Part shown: one piece after another, positions 11,476 to 24,180 of the stretch
Layout of the letters: each line of letters opens with the position of its first letter
How positions within the stretch are numbered: the first letter of the stretch is position 1
Assembly: GCA_028023455.1 (NCBI GenBank)
Contig: JAQFVV010013066.1
Span: 219,632 to 283,631, forward strand
Length of the DNA stretch: 64,000 nucleotides
Origin: Epiperipatus broadwayi
Lineage: Eukaryota > Onychophora > Udeonychophora > Euonychophora > Peripatidae
Direction: 5' to 3'
Translations under genes and position numbers: made by a program
The notes under the pieces: model-generated
Database searches by the model: none
Told to the model about the DNA's origin: nothing
What the model saw: only the letters and a program-made list of their open reading frames with translations

Positions 11476-11699
11476 TTTTATATTGGACTATTTCCATCAT
11501 CTAATACATTCAACTTTAGTAATAGAACATCAAACAGATTAGTATATACACAGTATTTTGAGACATATTATCCTCCTCTGGTCTTTAGGTGTTCCTGACC
11601 TGACCAGTGACAGTACTAGCATGAGATTTGAACCTGGATCCTTAGATTCTTGATTATTAAATTTTAAGGTAATGCTCTAACCAACTTTGTCATCCTGCC
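11476..11699 (-). repeat. SINE, class-II-tRNA-derived, copy 2
   Basis: Best-preserved head of the family. On the minus strand it starts GGCAGGATGACAAAGTTGG, then TTAGAGC (A box), a long variable region, and CCAGGTTCAAATC (B box). The start resembles the CAGGATGGCCGAGTGG of tRNA-Leu. It is inverted relative to copy 1 about 0.7 kb away. Confidence 0.75.
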
Positions 11700-11744
11700 A
11701 AAATCAACAGTCAGTAGAAATTTCGTATACTTATCTATGAGGTT

Positions 11745-12266
11745 CCTTTTGATTTCTCAACTTTTTCCTAAGAGCAAAGTTGATTTGTGCTTTCCATACT
11801 TTATGTATAGCCACACTAGGTTGTCTTATGGGATTTTTTGCCATTGTCATGTGAGCAGCTTGTTTAATTTTTCATCTTTGTACATTTTCTTCTCTATCCA
11901 ATATTTTTGTATTTTCCCAATTGAACATATGTTCATTGGTTCATACATGGTTTGCTACCTTATGCACATCTAGTTTTACTCTTCTAATCATCAGTTTATG
12001 TTCTTGAAAGCCCTTCACAATGTGATGACTGGTCTCACCAATATATGTTCTTCCACATTTACATGGTATTTCATAGATGTAGTTTTTTCTTTTCAGCATT
12101 TCAAGTTTAGGCTTTGTGGATGTTAAAATTCCTCATAGTGTGGTATGGTTCTGGAAAGCTGTACTGATATTATACTGATTGCAGATTTTTTAAAATTTGT
12201 CTGCTATTTTTGGAATGTATGGATACCTACAGTACTGATAATTGTCTTTCCTTTTTGGCTTAGCAG
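11745..12266 (-). pseudogene. Penelope-like element remnant with GIY-YIG endonuclease
   Basis: The minus-strand translation, interrupted by a few stops, gives in order: YIPKIADK, STKPKLEMLKRKNYIYEIPC, KCGRTYIGET (YIGET encoded at 12033-12047), EHK, NWENTKILDRE, KIKQAAHM and NPIRQPSVAIHKVW. This is the layout of the C-terminal GIY-YIG endonuclease of Penelope-like retroelements. It includes the PC-x-CG cysteine motif just before the YIG strand and the WxxTxILDRE helix. In these elements an RT domain precedes it; I could not find RT motifs in the upstream sequence beyond ~12270, so the copy is truncated or too decayed. Inactive, because in-frame stops follow NHV and VQR. Confidence 0.75.
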
Positions 12267-12859
12267 GTAAAATATTAATTGACATAGAAAAATATACAGG
12301 CTTGTTTTAAAAAAAGTTTAATGAAATTATAATAAATTTACAGATGAATGGAATAATATGAAAATTATATTAAAAAATGAGTAGAAAATAATATTTTTGT
12401 TTGTCACATTTAACTGACATAACTTTAAAATTTATTTTTATTGCATTTTTAAATATAGAGAAGACTAAGAAATAAATTATGGCCAAAAATTGGGAATAAT
12501 ACAAAAACCTTGAGATTATTATAAATAATTAGTCCTTACAAGAATAAATGTTGCAAATAGCAATTGGGGGATATATAAGTACTCAAAGATAATGGTGATA
12601 TTTAGTATTACTTTTGTTATATTTTTAAGAAAATTAAAAGTTTCAGTAAAAGATTAGAGATAAAGTTTGGTAGTGTAATTAAAAGCAGAATACACATTAT
12701 GGAACCTTTTTTTACAAATGATACAGCATTTTTATAAACAATGTGTGTTGTGTTTGCTCTGCAGTACAGACCCAACCTACAGTAAATAAAACTAACACCA
12801 GTATTATAATTAATATAATATTTATTACATTTACAAATATATACAATACAAAATAATAT
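12267..12859. other. AT-rich spacer
   Basis: No supported gene. The minus-strand open frame at 12617-12892 has ordinary AT-rich codon composition and no recognisable motif, apart from overlapping the block that follows. Confidence 0.35.
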
Positions 12860-13213
12860 TTCTAATGTGAACTCTTGGATCTGAGTCTTCACAATCTACC
12901 ATTTCCAGCTGCACCTGAAAACTTGCCTCATGGGTAGGGAGAATGACTCTTCTGGCTGTACCAGGAAGCTTGCCATGAGTTGGCAATTGTCTTAACAGCT
13001 TCTGGTTCTCATGCCATCTTGTCTAGCTGCATAAAGAAATAGCATAGTGCTATCATAAGAATGCTTACTGCTGTTTAGGACAGCAGGACTTCTACTGGAC
13101 AAAGCATACTGTCTTTGTAGGTTAGACAGATGTTCTCTGTGTTTTTCCCCAAAAGACTGACTATTTAATGCCAGATCCCTGTTTTCATTGAAGCATTTAG
13201 ATTTAGTGATCAT
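12860..13213 (-). pseudogene. Unidentified coding-like block (minus strand)
   Basis: Distinctly GC-richer than its surroundings. One frame is open from 13213 to 12992 (73 codons, begins MITKSKCFNENRD, contains SFGEKHREHLSNLQRQYALS and SRSPAVLNSSKHSYDS). A second frame continues from about 13024 to 12850 (LLRQLPTHGKLPGTARR, EASFQVQLEMVDCEDSDPR). Together they read like one protein segment broken by a frameshift. Composition is hydrophilic and Ser/Gln-rich with no membrane segment. I see no good splice acceptor upstream. It may be a decayed retrogene, a transposon ORF or an old exon; the family is not recognised. Confidence 0.3.
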
Positions 13214-15644
13214 ACTTGCTTATTGGCCTGTACTAATCACTGGTCTGTGTGTTTATCTTTACATCAACCTATTGACCAGCAGCAAACAATGCTCAATCTA
13301 ATCAGATAAAGAAGCAATCTGTAATAGTTCACTTCCAACAAAAAAGAGAACTATAACAATGTGGCTATAATAAAGTCATTATTCCAAAATTGTAAAAAGA
13401 AGGGAAAAAGTATGAAAATTATATTAAATAACAAAACCTCAAAGATTGTATTAATCAATTGGAAAAGATAAAACTGAAGAATATAAATACAAATTGTGTA
13501 TCTGTTTCAAAAGTGTAAGCCAGTAATGACCTATGGATATTTAATTAAATAGAAGAACAAATTATATAGAAATTTGGAAATTCACATTAAGAAGTAAATA
13601 TTAATTCTTATTAAGTACAATGTCAAAATGTAATACTTAAATAAGGCTTCATTGATAAAAAGTCTGACATATTTGGCATGTAACAAACATAAAGTATACC
13701 AATTTATTTGAAAAAGCTATATGATGTATATTTGGAATTATGCACTTTGCATTACAGATATCAGAATGGTTAAAGTCAAATGCAAACATAGATACATAAA
13801 TTGGACTCTTATTTGAAAACAGAAAATCAGACTATTCATAATAATGTGGAATAAATTTTCTATTTAACAAGTAAAACTAAGAGCCAATTAAAACCATGGA
13901 GCATAAATAAAAATGGAGTTATAATAATATAAAATTAGATCACTTGTAAACATAACAAATGTATGATGAAAGACTTATAATATGCAAAATTAACAGATAA
14001 ATAATTTGTTTTCATGTAAAAAGAGAAAAATGTGATGAGAATGTTTGCAGAAACAGAATTATGATTATGAAAAAAAAAAATTGGTCAAAGAAGGAGAAAA
14101 ATTATAAAAAACGAATGTGAATTAAAAATTGTTGGGAGCTATATAATAATAACAATTATATAAAATATTTAAAAATGCATAATACCACTAAAATAATCTT
14201 ATAATTATTTGGTGCTAGGACAGAAATGTAAATATAAGACAAAAATATAACAAGAATTTATAATGCAAATACAATTTATGGTAATTAATCAATGTAGTAA
14301 ATAGGTAGGATGTTGGAAGAGGATAAAAAAAATATTTTATGAAAAGTGGGATAAATTTAATGGTAACAAAAGTTAAAGGTGTTGAAATTTTATTATTTAT
14401 TGCTTAGGTCTTTATAACAAATTTATAAAATATAAGAATAGAATTATGAAATTAATAAAACAGTTTTAATCAAAATGAAATATGATAAAGAAATAAAAAG
14501 GAGTGGAAAATGTGCATAAAATTAAAAAAGACATGAGTTTATTATGATATGGAAGGATTTTGAAAAAGCAAATGTATAACTTGGGTAAAATTCTAAGTAT
14601 TAAGCCATTTTACATCATATTACATTAAAAAAAACAAAAATCATTTATTTTCGAATATATTGTGGAAAAAAATCAGAAACAATTGTATTTAAAATAAAAT
14701 AAACAAACAATGAGAATATAAACAAAGCTTTTTTACATTCCTAATTTCATGAATAAATAACATGATATTGAAATTAACAAAATATTATGGTACTGTTTAT
14801 GGATTTTATGATTGAAAATCATAATAAAAGAAGAAGCAGAGAAGTCATAGATAAATTTATAGTAATATATAACGTTTAAAAAACAAGAAATGTTTACTTT
14901 GGCTAACATTGTAATTTGGAATATGATCAATGCACAAGAACTTCTGTATTTATTTAAATATAATTCAATTTATATTATATTACATAATCAGTTTACATAA
15001 ATTTGCATATTCAGTAAGAAAGATTTAGTCAACTGGTCAACATTGTTGAGCCACTAAAGCTTTAATTGTCAATCAAATACTATCATAAACCTAACTTAAT
15101 AGAAAAAACACCATTTAACAAAAGTTTTTTATGAATATATGAATCACTATTCCTTATACATTGCTAATCTGATAAGTATCATTTTATATAGTTGGCAAAA
15201 ACAGATGTCACAGGAAAAAATGGCCAATTATTCCTCTTGTCTTATGATTTATGTCAGAGAATCATGTATTTATTAAATATTTTATAATATTCACATGAAT
15301 AACTGGACCATTCTGAGACTCTTTTTAAAAAACAATATTTATTCCAAAAGTATTAATAGGAAGCATAGTATTTTAACACACCTTCAGTTTGCAATGCTTG
15401 TCATAATTATCAATGTAAAATATGTAAGCGTTTTTTAATAAATCATTGGAAATATTTTATTTATTATATTTCAAGTTTATTTTAATCTACATATTACTAT
15501 TAATATTTATATATAGATATTTTGGCATTTTTGCAAAATAATAATTATTTTTTTTTTTTTATTAAATACATGATTTCTGTTAATTATGAATTTTTACAAA
15601 TGTGCACATCTTTATTATATGAAACATAAAAGTTTCTTAGATAT
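13214..15644. other. AT-rich gene-free stretch
   Basis: Long A-rich plus-strand sequence with dense stops in all frames. No repeat boundaries, hairpins or splice-flanked open segments could be supported. Confidence 0.4.
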
Positions 15645-16150
15645 AAATTTGTAATAATTTGTACTTTGAACTATTAAATAAATATTAAAAGAAAGCAAAT
15701 GTAACATATTTTAAATCAGGTTTTTTAAAAATATATATAATAGTTGCTTTACTAGATGAATAATTGTAGATGCTGTAATTTCTATGTAGGATTGCACAGT
15801 ATTATATTTTAACAATGAAATTGAACCTTTTTAGAGATAGCATTTTTACTTTTGCATTTACAATAACATTCATAGACATTACTGTTTGTAATCTATTAAT
15901 AAATTTGTAATAATTTGTACTTTGGAACTATTAAAAAAAATTAAAATAAAGCAAACATAATATATTTTTAATCAGTTTTTTTTTAAAATATATAATAACT
16001 TACTTCATAAACAATTGTAGATGCTGTATTTTAATGCAGGATTGCAAAGTATTATGTTTTAAAAATGAAACCAAAAGTTTTAATGATAGCATTTTTACTT
16101 TGGCATTAGCAATAAAGTTCATACATATATTTATCTATAATTTAGCAGAT
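15645..16150. repeat. Diverged tandem duplication, period ~256 bp, two units
   Basis: Units 15645-15900 and 15901-16150 share AAATTTGTAATAATTTGTAC, a GCAAACAT/GCAAATGT segment, ATTGTAGATGCTGTA, GGATTGCA and GATAGCATTTTTACTTT in the same order. Substitutions and small indels indicate an old event. No coding potential. Confidence 0.7.
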
Positions 16151-16880
16151 TAAAATTAGAGCTTCTTATAAAACCATGTCAAATTTTTTTTTAATAAAAT
16201 GACTAATAAAATTATAACTTACTTTATTAATTTATAAAGACGACAGATTCAATAAAATTCAATTTGTTGGAAACAATGATTTTAGACTAAAGGTTAGAAT
16301 AATAAAGAAAACGATAGAATTATAAGATAAGAATATCAGAAAAAACAAAAAATTATCTCTTCTTGATAATTATCATTTAATATTAAATTTAAAAAAAGAT
16401 ATAATAGTACCACTATTAATATAATATATATAATTTATCAAAAATATGTGTTTGATGTTAATTTCTAAATAGCACATGGTAATTAAATATTACAAAAGTG
16501 CAAAAATACCTGTAGAACATTTAAATGAATATTTACATATTTATGTCATAATGACAGACAAAATAGCTAATCCATAACATAAAGTGACTAAAAACTAAAA
16601 CTTTTTTTTATCCCCTGAATAAAATTTACAACACAAAAAGTAAATTAGGTAACCCATAAGACAGCATAAAATTTATAAGAATATGTAATTCAAAATGAGG
16701 ATAGTGTTCTTATAGACGACATATAAACTAAACAAACACAAATTAAATTTAGGTCAAATACTGTCTATTTCCAAATTAAATTTCTTTTCAATTACTTTAG
16801 ATAGTTATCTCACACTAATACATTTTTTCAAGTTATTTAAATCATCATTCATAATTTATCAATTGTACTATAATAAAAGT
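16151..16880. other. AT-rich spacer
   Basis: No gene or repeat recognised. Confidence 0.35.
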
Positions 16881-17262
16881 TAATCATGATGTACCATCTT
16901 TTAGAAAAATAAATAAAATTGTTATATTATTAACACATATAAAATTTAACTATGATACTAGATGCCATGTGTTTGATTCAGTTGCTTGTGTTTCTGATAC
17001 TGAATTAAGTTATTTGTTAGAGAAATTCGATGATTATGGTTCTGATTTGTTTAGGATTTGCAATGATAATTGTCACTATTTGCAATGGCTGTTAGTAGCT
17101 ATCAAAAATGAGCCATTGTGAAAGATTCAATACTTTCACTATCAAATGATGGTGAAGTACCTGCATTGTCTTTACATTATTTTCCATTAAAAATAGAAAC
17201 TATTATTAAAATCAAGATTTCAGATAGAGAAAATTATCAGACACTAATAATAAAAAATTTGC
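16881..17262 (+). pseudogene. Coding-like remnant upstream of repeat R1
   Basis: An open plus-strand stretch (about 16881-17119) encodes KVNHDVPSFRKINK, then FNYDTRCHVFDSVACVSD, then LEKFDDYGSDLFRICNDN and HYLQWLLVAIKNEP before a stop. After a frameshift it continues KDSILSLSNDGEVPALSLHY. Cysteine, His and Asp content and lack of low complexity argue for former coding sequence. It lies 1.1 kb upstream of repeat R1 copy 2 on the same strand and could be the 5' part of the same element. The family is not recognised. Confidence 0.4.
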
Positions 17263-18264
17263 TCTAAAATTGGTATTAATAATCTAAAACAATTTCTGCC
17301 CTTTAATGTTAACAATGCTAGCAGTATTAATTTAAATAAAACTGTTTAAATGTGAGCCCAGTTATTGAAAATTATTTGCTACTGATAATCATATGTTAAA
17401 CAAGACAAATGAGAGTGGAACTGATTTGATCATTACTAAACCTCTTATAAATAATTCAAAATGAAAACAAAAAATAGATTATGCAAATGAATAGAGGTTT
17501 TAAATAAGCATTAAGGATTCATAAGCCAACAAAAATGTGATTAATCTACTAAATAATGATTTTAATGAATTTTTATTTATAAATGAATCTAATTCTGATA
17601 TGATGAATATTGATCAATAATTATATCAAGATTTTGCAAACAAATTTAATTTAACAATGCTCCTGCTTTTTTTAAATCTTTTAAAATATTTCAGAATGCT
17701 AAGATTCTTTTTATTATAATTACAAATTCTTAAAGTGAACTTTTTATGTTTTTTATTTGATTTTTATCCAATGCTTACTGATAAAAAGTAAAAAACTTTA
17801 TTTATAACTCTTGTTGTATCTAAAAGACAATTATCTCTGTTGAATTCCATACTTCCAAATGATTTATTAAAAAAATATTTGTTGAAATGACCAATTGTTG
17901 TGTTATACTGATATTGATAGGCCACTGTTGCTTACTGACCAGTGAAACAGATCTTCAGATTTTGCTTAATAAAGATTCAACCAAGTCAAACTTGAAGTAG
18001 TAGCTAGAGAAAAGAGGCAGTATTACAATATTAACCAATACTCCCACATTTAGGATAACATTAAAAAAAGTAATTTTCTAACTGACATTCCAACTCTTCA
18101 TGCCACAGATTATTCCATGAAAATAACCTTTAATGGAGTTTCACTTCAATGTTTCTTTCATGAATCAATAATCTATTGTTTTAAAGAATGTTTTGCAAGA
18201 TTTTGTCAATAGTATGATATAAAAATATCCAAAACTCATCAGTATTCCAAAGATGTGACAATAG
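17263..18264. other. Stop-rich region, possibly interior of the R1 element
   Basis: Short plus-strand coding-like fragments in alternating frames, none recognisable. Lies between the coding-like remnant and R1 copy 2. Confidence 0.3.
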
Positions 18265-19006
18265 ACTTTCACTCAACCAATAACTATTTTTATACATGGG
18301 AGTTTTAAACTTCTGCCACATCACTATTTTCAAAATGATAGCTGGCCTTTTCACACAGGAAACCATGTCTACAGTTGTTGTAACTGAGTCTGAAATGAAT
18401 CAGGCCTTTTCCTTATAAAATGATATTTCATCTTCTGATGAATGTATACCACTTCTTCAAATGTCTATAAAAAAACAAGAAAGATGGAAACAATAAAGTG
18501 TAACCAATGTTCTGTTTCTAACATCTTTCTTAAGTTTAAATCTCATATGGAATTTGTGAAAAACTGAGTTACATGCACCATTTACTGCAGGGGTTCATAA
18601 AAAGAGAAAACATTCATTGAAACTTAATCTGCCCTGAAACCAAGTGTGCTTACAGGTCATCACTAAAATAAAAAGGTATTAATTGTATTGAATCCTTAAT
18701 ACCATAATAGAATTTATTCTTCAATGCAATGAACACTAATAAATGTGAAACCTATATACAGAAAATTAGTGGTAGGGTTTCTGATCTGGTTGTGGCAGCT
18801 AGTGACAAGTTCACTCTAGACTCTAAGCTGCATATCATTGAAAGGGTATTGAACAAGGTGCAACAAAATCATTATTTTTGCAATTTGGTATTATAAATAT
18901 ATCTCAGGCTTTATCTGTTTTATGTGAGGTTTAATTATTATTTTATGATATCATTTCTTTTATAACAGATTCTAGATCATATGAATGGTTTTACCTCTAC
19001 TTGCTT
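18265..19006 (+). repeat. Uncharacterised repeat R1, copy 2
   Basis: Counterpart of 1-740. Plus-strand peptides GVLNFCHITIF, GLFTQETMST, TESEMNQAFSL, ISSSDE and IKCNQCSVSN recur in order with stops and frameshifts between them, followed by TAGVHKKRKHSLK. The conserved CNQC pair might be half of a zinc-binding site, but no second His/Cys pair with correct spacing is present. Similarity ends near 19006. Confidence 0.5.
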
Positions 19007-20127
19007 CATCCCATATATTTTATTTTATTATTTTATTCTGTTTTACAAAACTGTGGTTTCAACATACTGCACTGCAACCTTTACATTAAATTTTCAATGG
19101 CACCACCAATCTTTTAAATATTAATTTTAGTATTTTATTTGAATTTCCCAGAGCTATAGCTCAGTGAGCCTTTGTCCATACTATTCTGGAATTTAATGTA
19201 TGTTCTTTTATTAAAACATTAAATCTGTTAAACCAATACTTTATTATGTTCACTACAGGCATCTCATATATTTTCACAATATATATTGTTCCTAAGCCAG
19301 CAGTACTTTGTATAGTCACTTAACCATTATATTGTATAATTAACCCAAGAAATAGAGAAATGTTAAAGCACACATTATATTGAATAATTGCCACAGCACT
19401 GTCTCGCTTATAGAGACAATGCCCACATTTATAATGTTAAACTAATAAACAATATTAATTTTTTACTTATTTATTTTGATTTCATTTATTTTCTGCGATC
19501 CACACCATTACCTCGGTACATATCACATTATATATATATATATTGTACCATCGATAGACATTAGTTAGCAAACCTCATGATGTATTTTGGTATAGGGTCT
19601 CTTGCTTCTTCCTGACCACCAGCACCAGCAAGAAACTACGCTATCAGTAGCATCAGATGTGTTGTCATGTAGGTAGTGCTGTGGAGCGTAGACTTTGGAT
19701 TAGAACTTGGGTTCTGGGATGTCAACCCCTACTAGAGTGTTATTTCCTGTCTGTGCAATAAAGTTTACATAAAAATATAAATGACTTTAGGCTATAGTTA
19801 TAATAGTCCATTAATTAAAATAAAGTTCATTCATTTAAAATAAAGTCTAGACTGTGATCACAATATATTTTAAAATATTTTTATCTAGGTTTTCATGATT
19901 GTCCATTTCCAACTGTTTGACTCTTTGGTCTCCATCTATGTTTCCAGGTATTGTTTTCCATTCTTTGTGTTGAGAATGGGAGAGAGAGAGTTGTGGCAGC
20001 ATTTACTTACAATCTAGCCATCGTTTCAGGAATTGATTCAGGTGCGGTTTAGTTGGAGTTTTTTTGTTGAGGGATTTTGGATCTGAAGCCAGCTGAATAT
20101 GCTAAAGTTGACTAACAATGCATGTTG
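19007..20127. other. Gene-free stretch with mixed-composition segment
   Basis: AT-rich, with a short (TA)n at 19531-19546. A GC-richer segment at about 19590-19770 ends CAATAAAGTTTAC, which contains an AATAAA hexamer and could be a SINE or old 3'-end fragment; I cannot classify it. Confidence 0.3.
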
Positions 20128-20349
20128 CTAGATATGCAGCTTTTGCACAGATGTTGACTGCAGCCTATAATTAACAGGCTTACTACTGTGTTTCAAATAT
20201 CTGGATCTCTGGTTGTTTGGATTCTGCATTCTGTTTGAACAGATGAATGATCTAGCAAACTGCTGCCCTGAGTGTATACCAATAGCATGAATCTGACTAC
20301 TAACAACTGATGTCTGGAACAACTTGATTACAAAATGCAGACCAGACAA
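20128..20349 (-). other. Open frame of 73 codons, uncertain
   Basis: Minus-strand frame starting MSGLHFVIKLF with a Ser/Gln/Asn/His-rich body, set in a locally GC-richer segment (about 19880-20350). There is no domain, signal peptide or splice context. It may be retroelement debris; coding status is doubtful. Confidence 0.2.
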
Positions 20350-21149
20350 TAGAAAGTGACTTTATATACTTTTTTCTCTTCTATTGTTTTAATGTCTTAT
20401 CATTGTTTTAATTTTGATCTTAACTTGAAATCTGTCTTTTAATTAATTTTACATTTCTTTAATTAATTGATTCTTACATTTGCCTTAATCTTAATCCATT
20501 CAGATTCAATAAATGATCTACTTTCGTTTTTTAATGAATACAATTTAATCAGTAATCTTATAAACTAATTAATTGCATTTTTCAAAGTTTTACAAACATT
20601 TTATTTTTGCAGACTTTATTTTAGTCCGATTTTATATTGGCCCCTTCTATCCATAATAAAAGTTTTCTTTACAAACAGAGAGAGAGAAAAAAGTATTAAT
20701 TTTTCTTCAATTCTATTACCCTTTTTTCCCCTCGTCTCCCTTTCTAAATAAACTTCTTTTTTAAACTTTTTTTTTTCTACATCTTATTTCTAAAACTTTT
20801 ACTTATGTTTTTTACCACAATTTAATTCATTCATTTACTCATAAATAATTCCAGCAGTGTTTTTATTACTTTAGAACATATTTTTATAAATCTTGAAGTT
20901 GCTTATAAATTATTTTTATTTTACTTTTTTAATAAAAATTATGGTCATGTAATGCGGCTTATATATATATTTAAAGGAAGAAAATAATGACAATTTATAC
21001 AAAAATTTCAATGGAAATTAAATATACACATATACGAAATGAAATATTTAATATTAGGGAAATAAAGTCACAATATAATTCAATTAAAATTCATCCAAAT
21101 TAACCTATTCATCTTAATATTTTATGTTACGAATTTGTGTGCCTGTAGA
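20350..21149. other. AT-rich spacer
   Basis: T-rich plus strand with homopolymer runs; nothing recognised. Confidence 0.35.
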
Positions 21150-21701
21150 TTTTTGTACACATCTGCCTGGTGATCTTCTGCAAAGCTTCTATAAGATTCT
21201 TGCTGACTGCAATGACCACCATTAAGGTACATGTTTTCATTGATATTGAGGTTTCTATTTTATTCAGTGGCAGAATATGAATGTGTTTCTTTCACTGAAC
21301 TATTGCTGGTCTCTTCTCCACCTATAAGATACTTTAAACATAGGCAACATATAGTTTGCATATAATCTTGACACAATGACCAATAGAATGATTTACATCA
21401 GTTTACAACATATTATTTGTACTTTATAATGAACTTAAGTCTGCATTTGGCAAGGATTGCTCAGAGTGAAGAAGACAGTGTGTTTTTCTATTCATTCATG
21501 ACACAACAGCCAATTGTAATAATATTTTTGACAGTGAGTCTGATGATGAAGGTAAAATCAGTAAATGAATTAAACAAAGAACAACAGCATCTTAGTCAAT
21601 CTTCTGACAGACTTTTTTATAGTTCACTGAGCTGCTTTATGTACAAAATCAGTTTTCATCATGGTTTAATTTCATATATCTATCCATTTGTTGAATATTA
21701 G
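21150..21701 (+). repeat. Diverged duplicate E, copy 1
   Basis: Shares ordered blocks with 22810-23300: CTGCAATGA, ATAGTTTGCATATAA with CTTGACACAATG, and CTTTTTTATAGTTCACTGAG with GCTGCTTTAT. Heavily diverged. It contains an open frame (21417-21701) with no recognisable protein, so I treat the pair as an old repeat. Confidence 0.4.
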
Positions 21702-22809
21702 TTTTCAACTTTTCTCTGTTCTGTGTCTTATTGGCAATTCACAAATTTTTACAAAAATTAGCTTTAAAGAGAAATTACAATGAAAGAAAATAAAATATTT
21801 TCTGTGGAAAATATATTATATTATTTTTTTATTAGCTTGTCTGATTCTCTAGAATGTAATTACTTATATAAAAATAATATCATTTTCACCCATCTAATTG
21901 TAATACAACTTTACAAGTAATAATTAATTAAAATATTTTATAAACTTTGTTTAAATTACTTAAAATCAATTTACAATTAATGAGGATTATCAATGCACAT
22001 CAAAAAATAGACAAATGAAGTATATGTTATATTGTAGTCTGTACATCTATCATATATTACTATTTAAAGGAAATTGCTAAACATGTTACCAGAAAATGCA
22101 AATGCTGTCACATAATTAAATTATATAAATGAGGTATTATGTTCTATGGTAGGAATGTATATTTACCAGATGCTACTGCTCAAAGTAAGTTATTAAATGT
22201 GAACAACAGGGCAATGCAAATGAGATCACATTCATTTATGAATAATAAAATTTTATCAATACAAAATACTCAAAAACAAAAATATATGAGTCCATCTAAA
22301 TTTAATACACCCAATTATCCCTGCCATGCTTAAAACTATAAACCTTTATAATTATTAAAACAATCATATGTAATTTATTTAATTTGTCAATGCATATGCA
22401 TTATTCTTTCTACGTTAATCTGAACTATTAATGTTAATGATTAAAGTTTACAATTTAAGGCTAGTGAAAATAACTCTTAATTTTTAAAAAATACTCAGTT
22501 GCTGGTAAAATGGCAAGGATTTGCAATAATAGGTTAGTTCTTTTATAAAAATAATTGTGTTTTTTAGGTTTACACTTATTGAACTGTTGCATGATAAATA
22601 AATTAGCAATCAATTGCCATCTTAAATATTTCTCTGTAAAACTAATGATGATAATTTTTAAAAGAAATGCAGTTTAATTCAATGCAGGAGATAAAATATC
22701 GAACAATAGTAATAACAATCTATTCAAAGTTCATACACATTACTGTTTCCATCACTAAGAGTAAAATTCTTAATTCAGGTATTGGTAGATGTTTAGCAGA
22801 GTTAGTCTG
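21702..22809. other. AT-rich spacer between E copies
   Basis: No supported gene. The short open frame at 22139-22333 is Asn/Gln-rich with no family match. Confidence 0.35.
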
Positions 22810-23300
22810 TACAAACATGTAAAACTTTTATTGTATAACTCTTGATGTCTGCAATGAATTTCATTAAAATGCATTTATTGTCTTATTTACTGGGCAGCAT
22901 CTGACTGTTTCTTTAAATACTGGCTGATATATCTTCAAACCATAGACAATTTGAAAGTTAGCTAATATATAGCTCACATATAAACTGGACACAATGCCTC
23001 ATGAGATAGTTCTACATGATGTGATAACTTCTCAGCAACTTACAATAGAATTTTATTTTGCACCTGGTCAGGTTGAATAGAGTAGACCAGATAATGGTTC
23101 TCTACTATTCCATGATATTTAAACACTCCTGATGAACAGAACAAACAAAGAATCAAAACACAAGAAGTTGAAACAATTAAAGAATAATAAATGATCTTCA
23201 GAGAGACCTTATTTATATATCACAGAGTTGCTTTATCAGCTAAATCTGCTACCATCATGGGTCATTTCCATGTATCCATCTATTGGTTATAGATAAATCC
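22810..23300 (+). repeat. Diverged duplicate E, copy 2
   Basis: Partner of 21150-21701, same orientation, about 1.65 kb apart; see that entry for the shared blocks. Confidence 0.4.
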
Positions 23301-23689
23301 TAAATATCATTAGAGTCCATGTCAAATTTGTTCAATTACAGCAGTTATAAAATTTTAGCATTAAAAAGGGAATATACCAAAATAACAATGTTTTTGACTA
23401 AATTACATCACTAAACATCACATGATCACCATCTGTACACTAGCACATTATTGGTATAAACAAAGGCAAAATTACATCAGATATTTATCCTCTTAATTAA
23501 ATAATATGTTTATCTAGAATTTAATTACATTTTATAGAATAGTATCATTTGTTCCCACCTAATTATCAATTATCTTACTAATGATTAATTAATGAAATAT
23601 TTTGCTTTAACTTACTTTTAAAACAAACTTAAAATTAATAATGTCCTATATATTTATCTGTGCATGTACTTTTTTCTTCATTTGTGGCT
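23301..23689. other. AT-rich spacer
   Basis: Nothing recognised. Confidence 0.35.
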
Positions 23690-24180
23690 GCCAATGACAG
23701 AATTCTTTTATTATTTGCTATATCTTTTTATTTTCCTCCAAATTAAATCCTGCATTTGCTCCATAACATCAACAATTTTCTTGTTCTGATACTTTTTTAT
23801 ATATCTTTATTTTCACAATCATTTTATTATTTTTTTGTGCATTTTTCTCCATTTAATCTTATGTCTTTTGAGTGCATTTTATTGTTTTACACTGTATATT
23901 CTTCCACTGTTTGGGATTTATTTTGTATAGTTTCTTGTATGTTGTGATTCATTTTTTATATTGGCTGTTATTTTTTTCTGATGAATTTCTGTTATTTTAT
24001 TTTATATCTTTTGTTTATAATTTTCTATTTGTCTTAACAGCATTTTAGTTTTATCTACTATCATTTTATTATCCTGTCTTTTTTCTGCTTTTTTTATTGT
24101 CATGTTCTCGATGGTCTGCAACTTTATATTATTATTATTCTCATTCCTGATTGAAATTTTTCATTTTATAAACATGTAAT
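23690..24180 (-). pseudogene. Coiled-coil-like ORF remnant (possible LINE ORF1)
   Basis: The minus strand reads as Lys/Gln/Asn/Ile-rich peptides with heptad-like spacing, e.g. IKLQTIENMTIKKAEKRQDN and KTKMLLRQIENYKQKI, broken by stops. A similar-style remnant is at 36790-37475. Coiled coils of this kind are typical of L1-like ORF1 proteins, but AT-rich sequence also yields Lys/Asn/Ile-rich strings by chance, so confidence is low. Confidence 0.25.
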
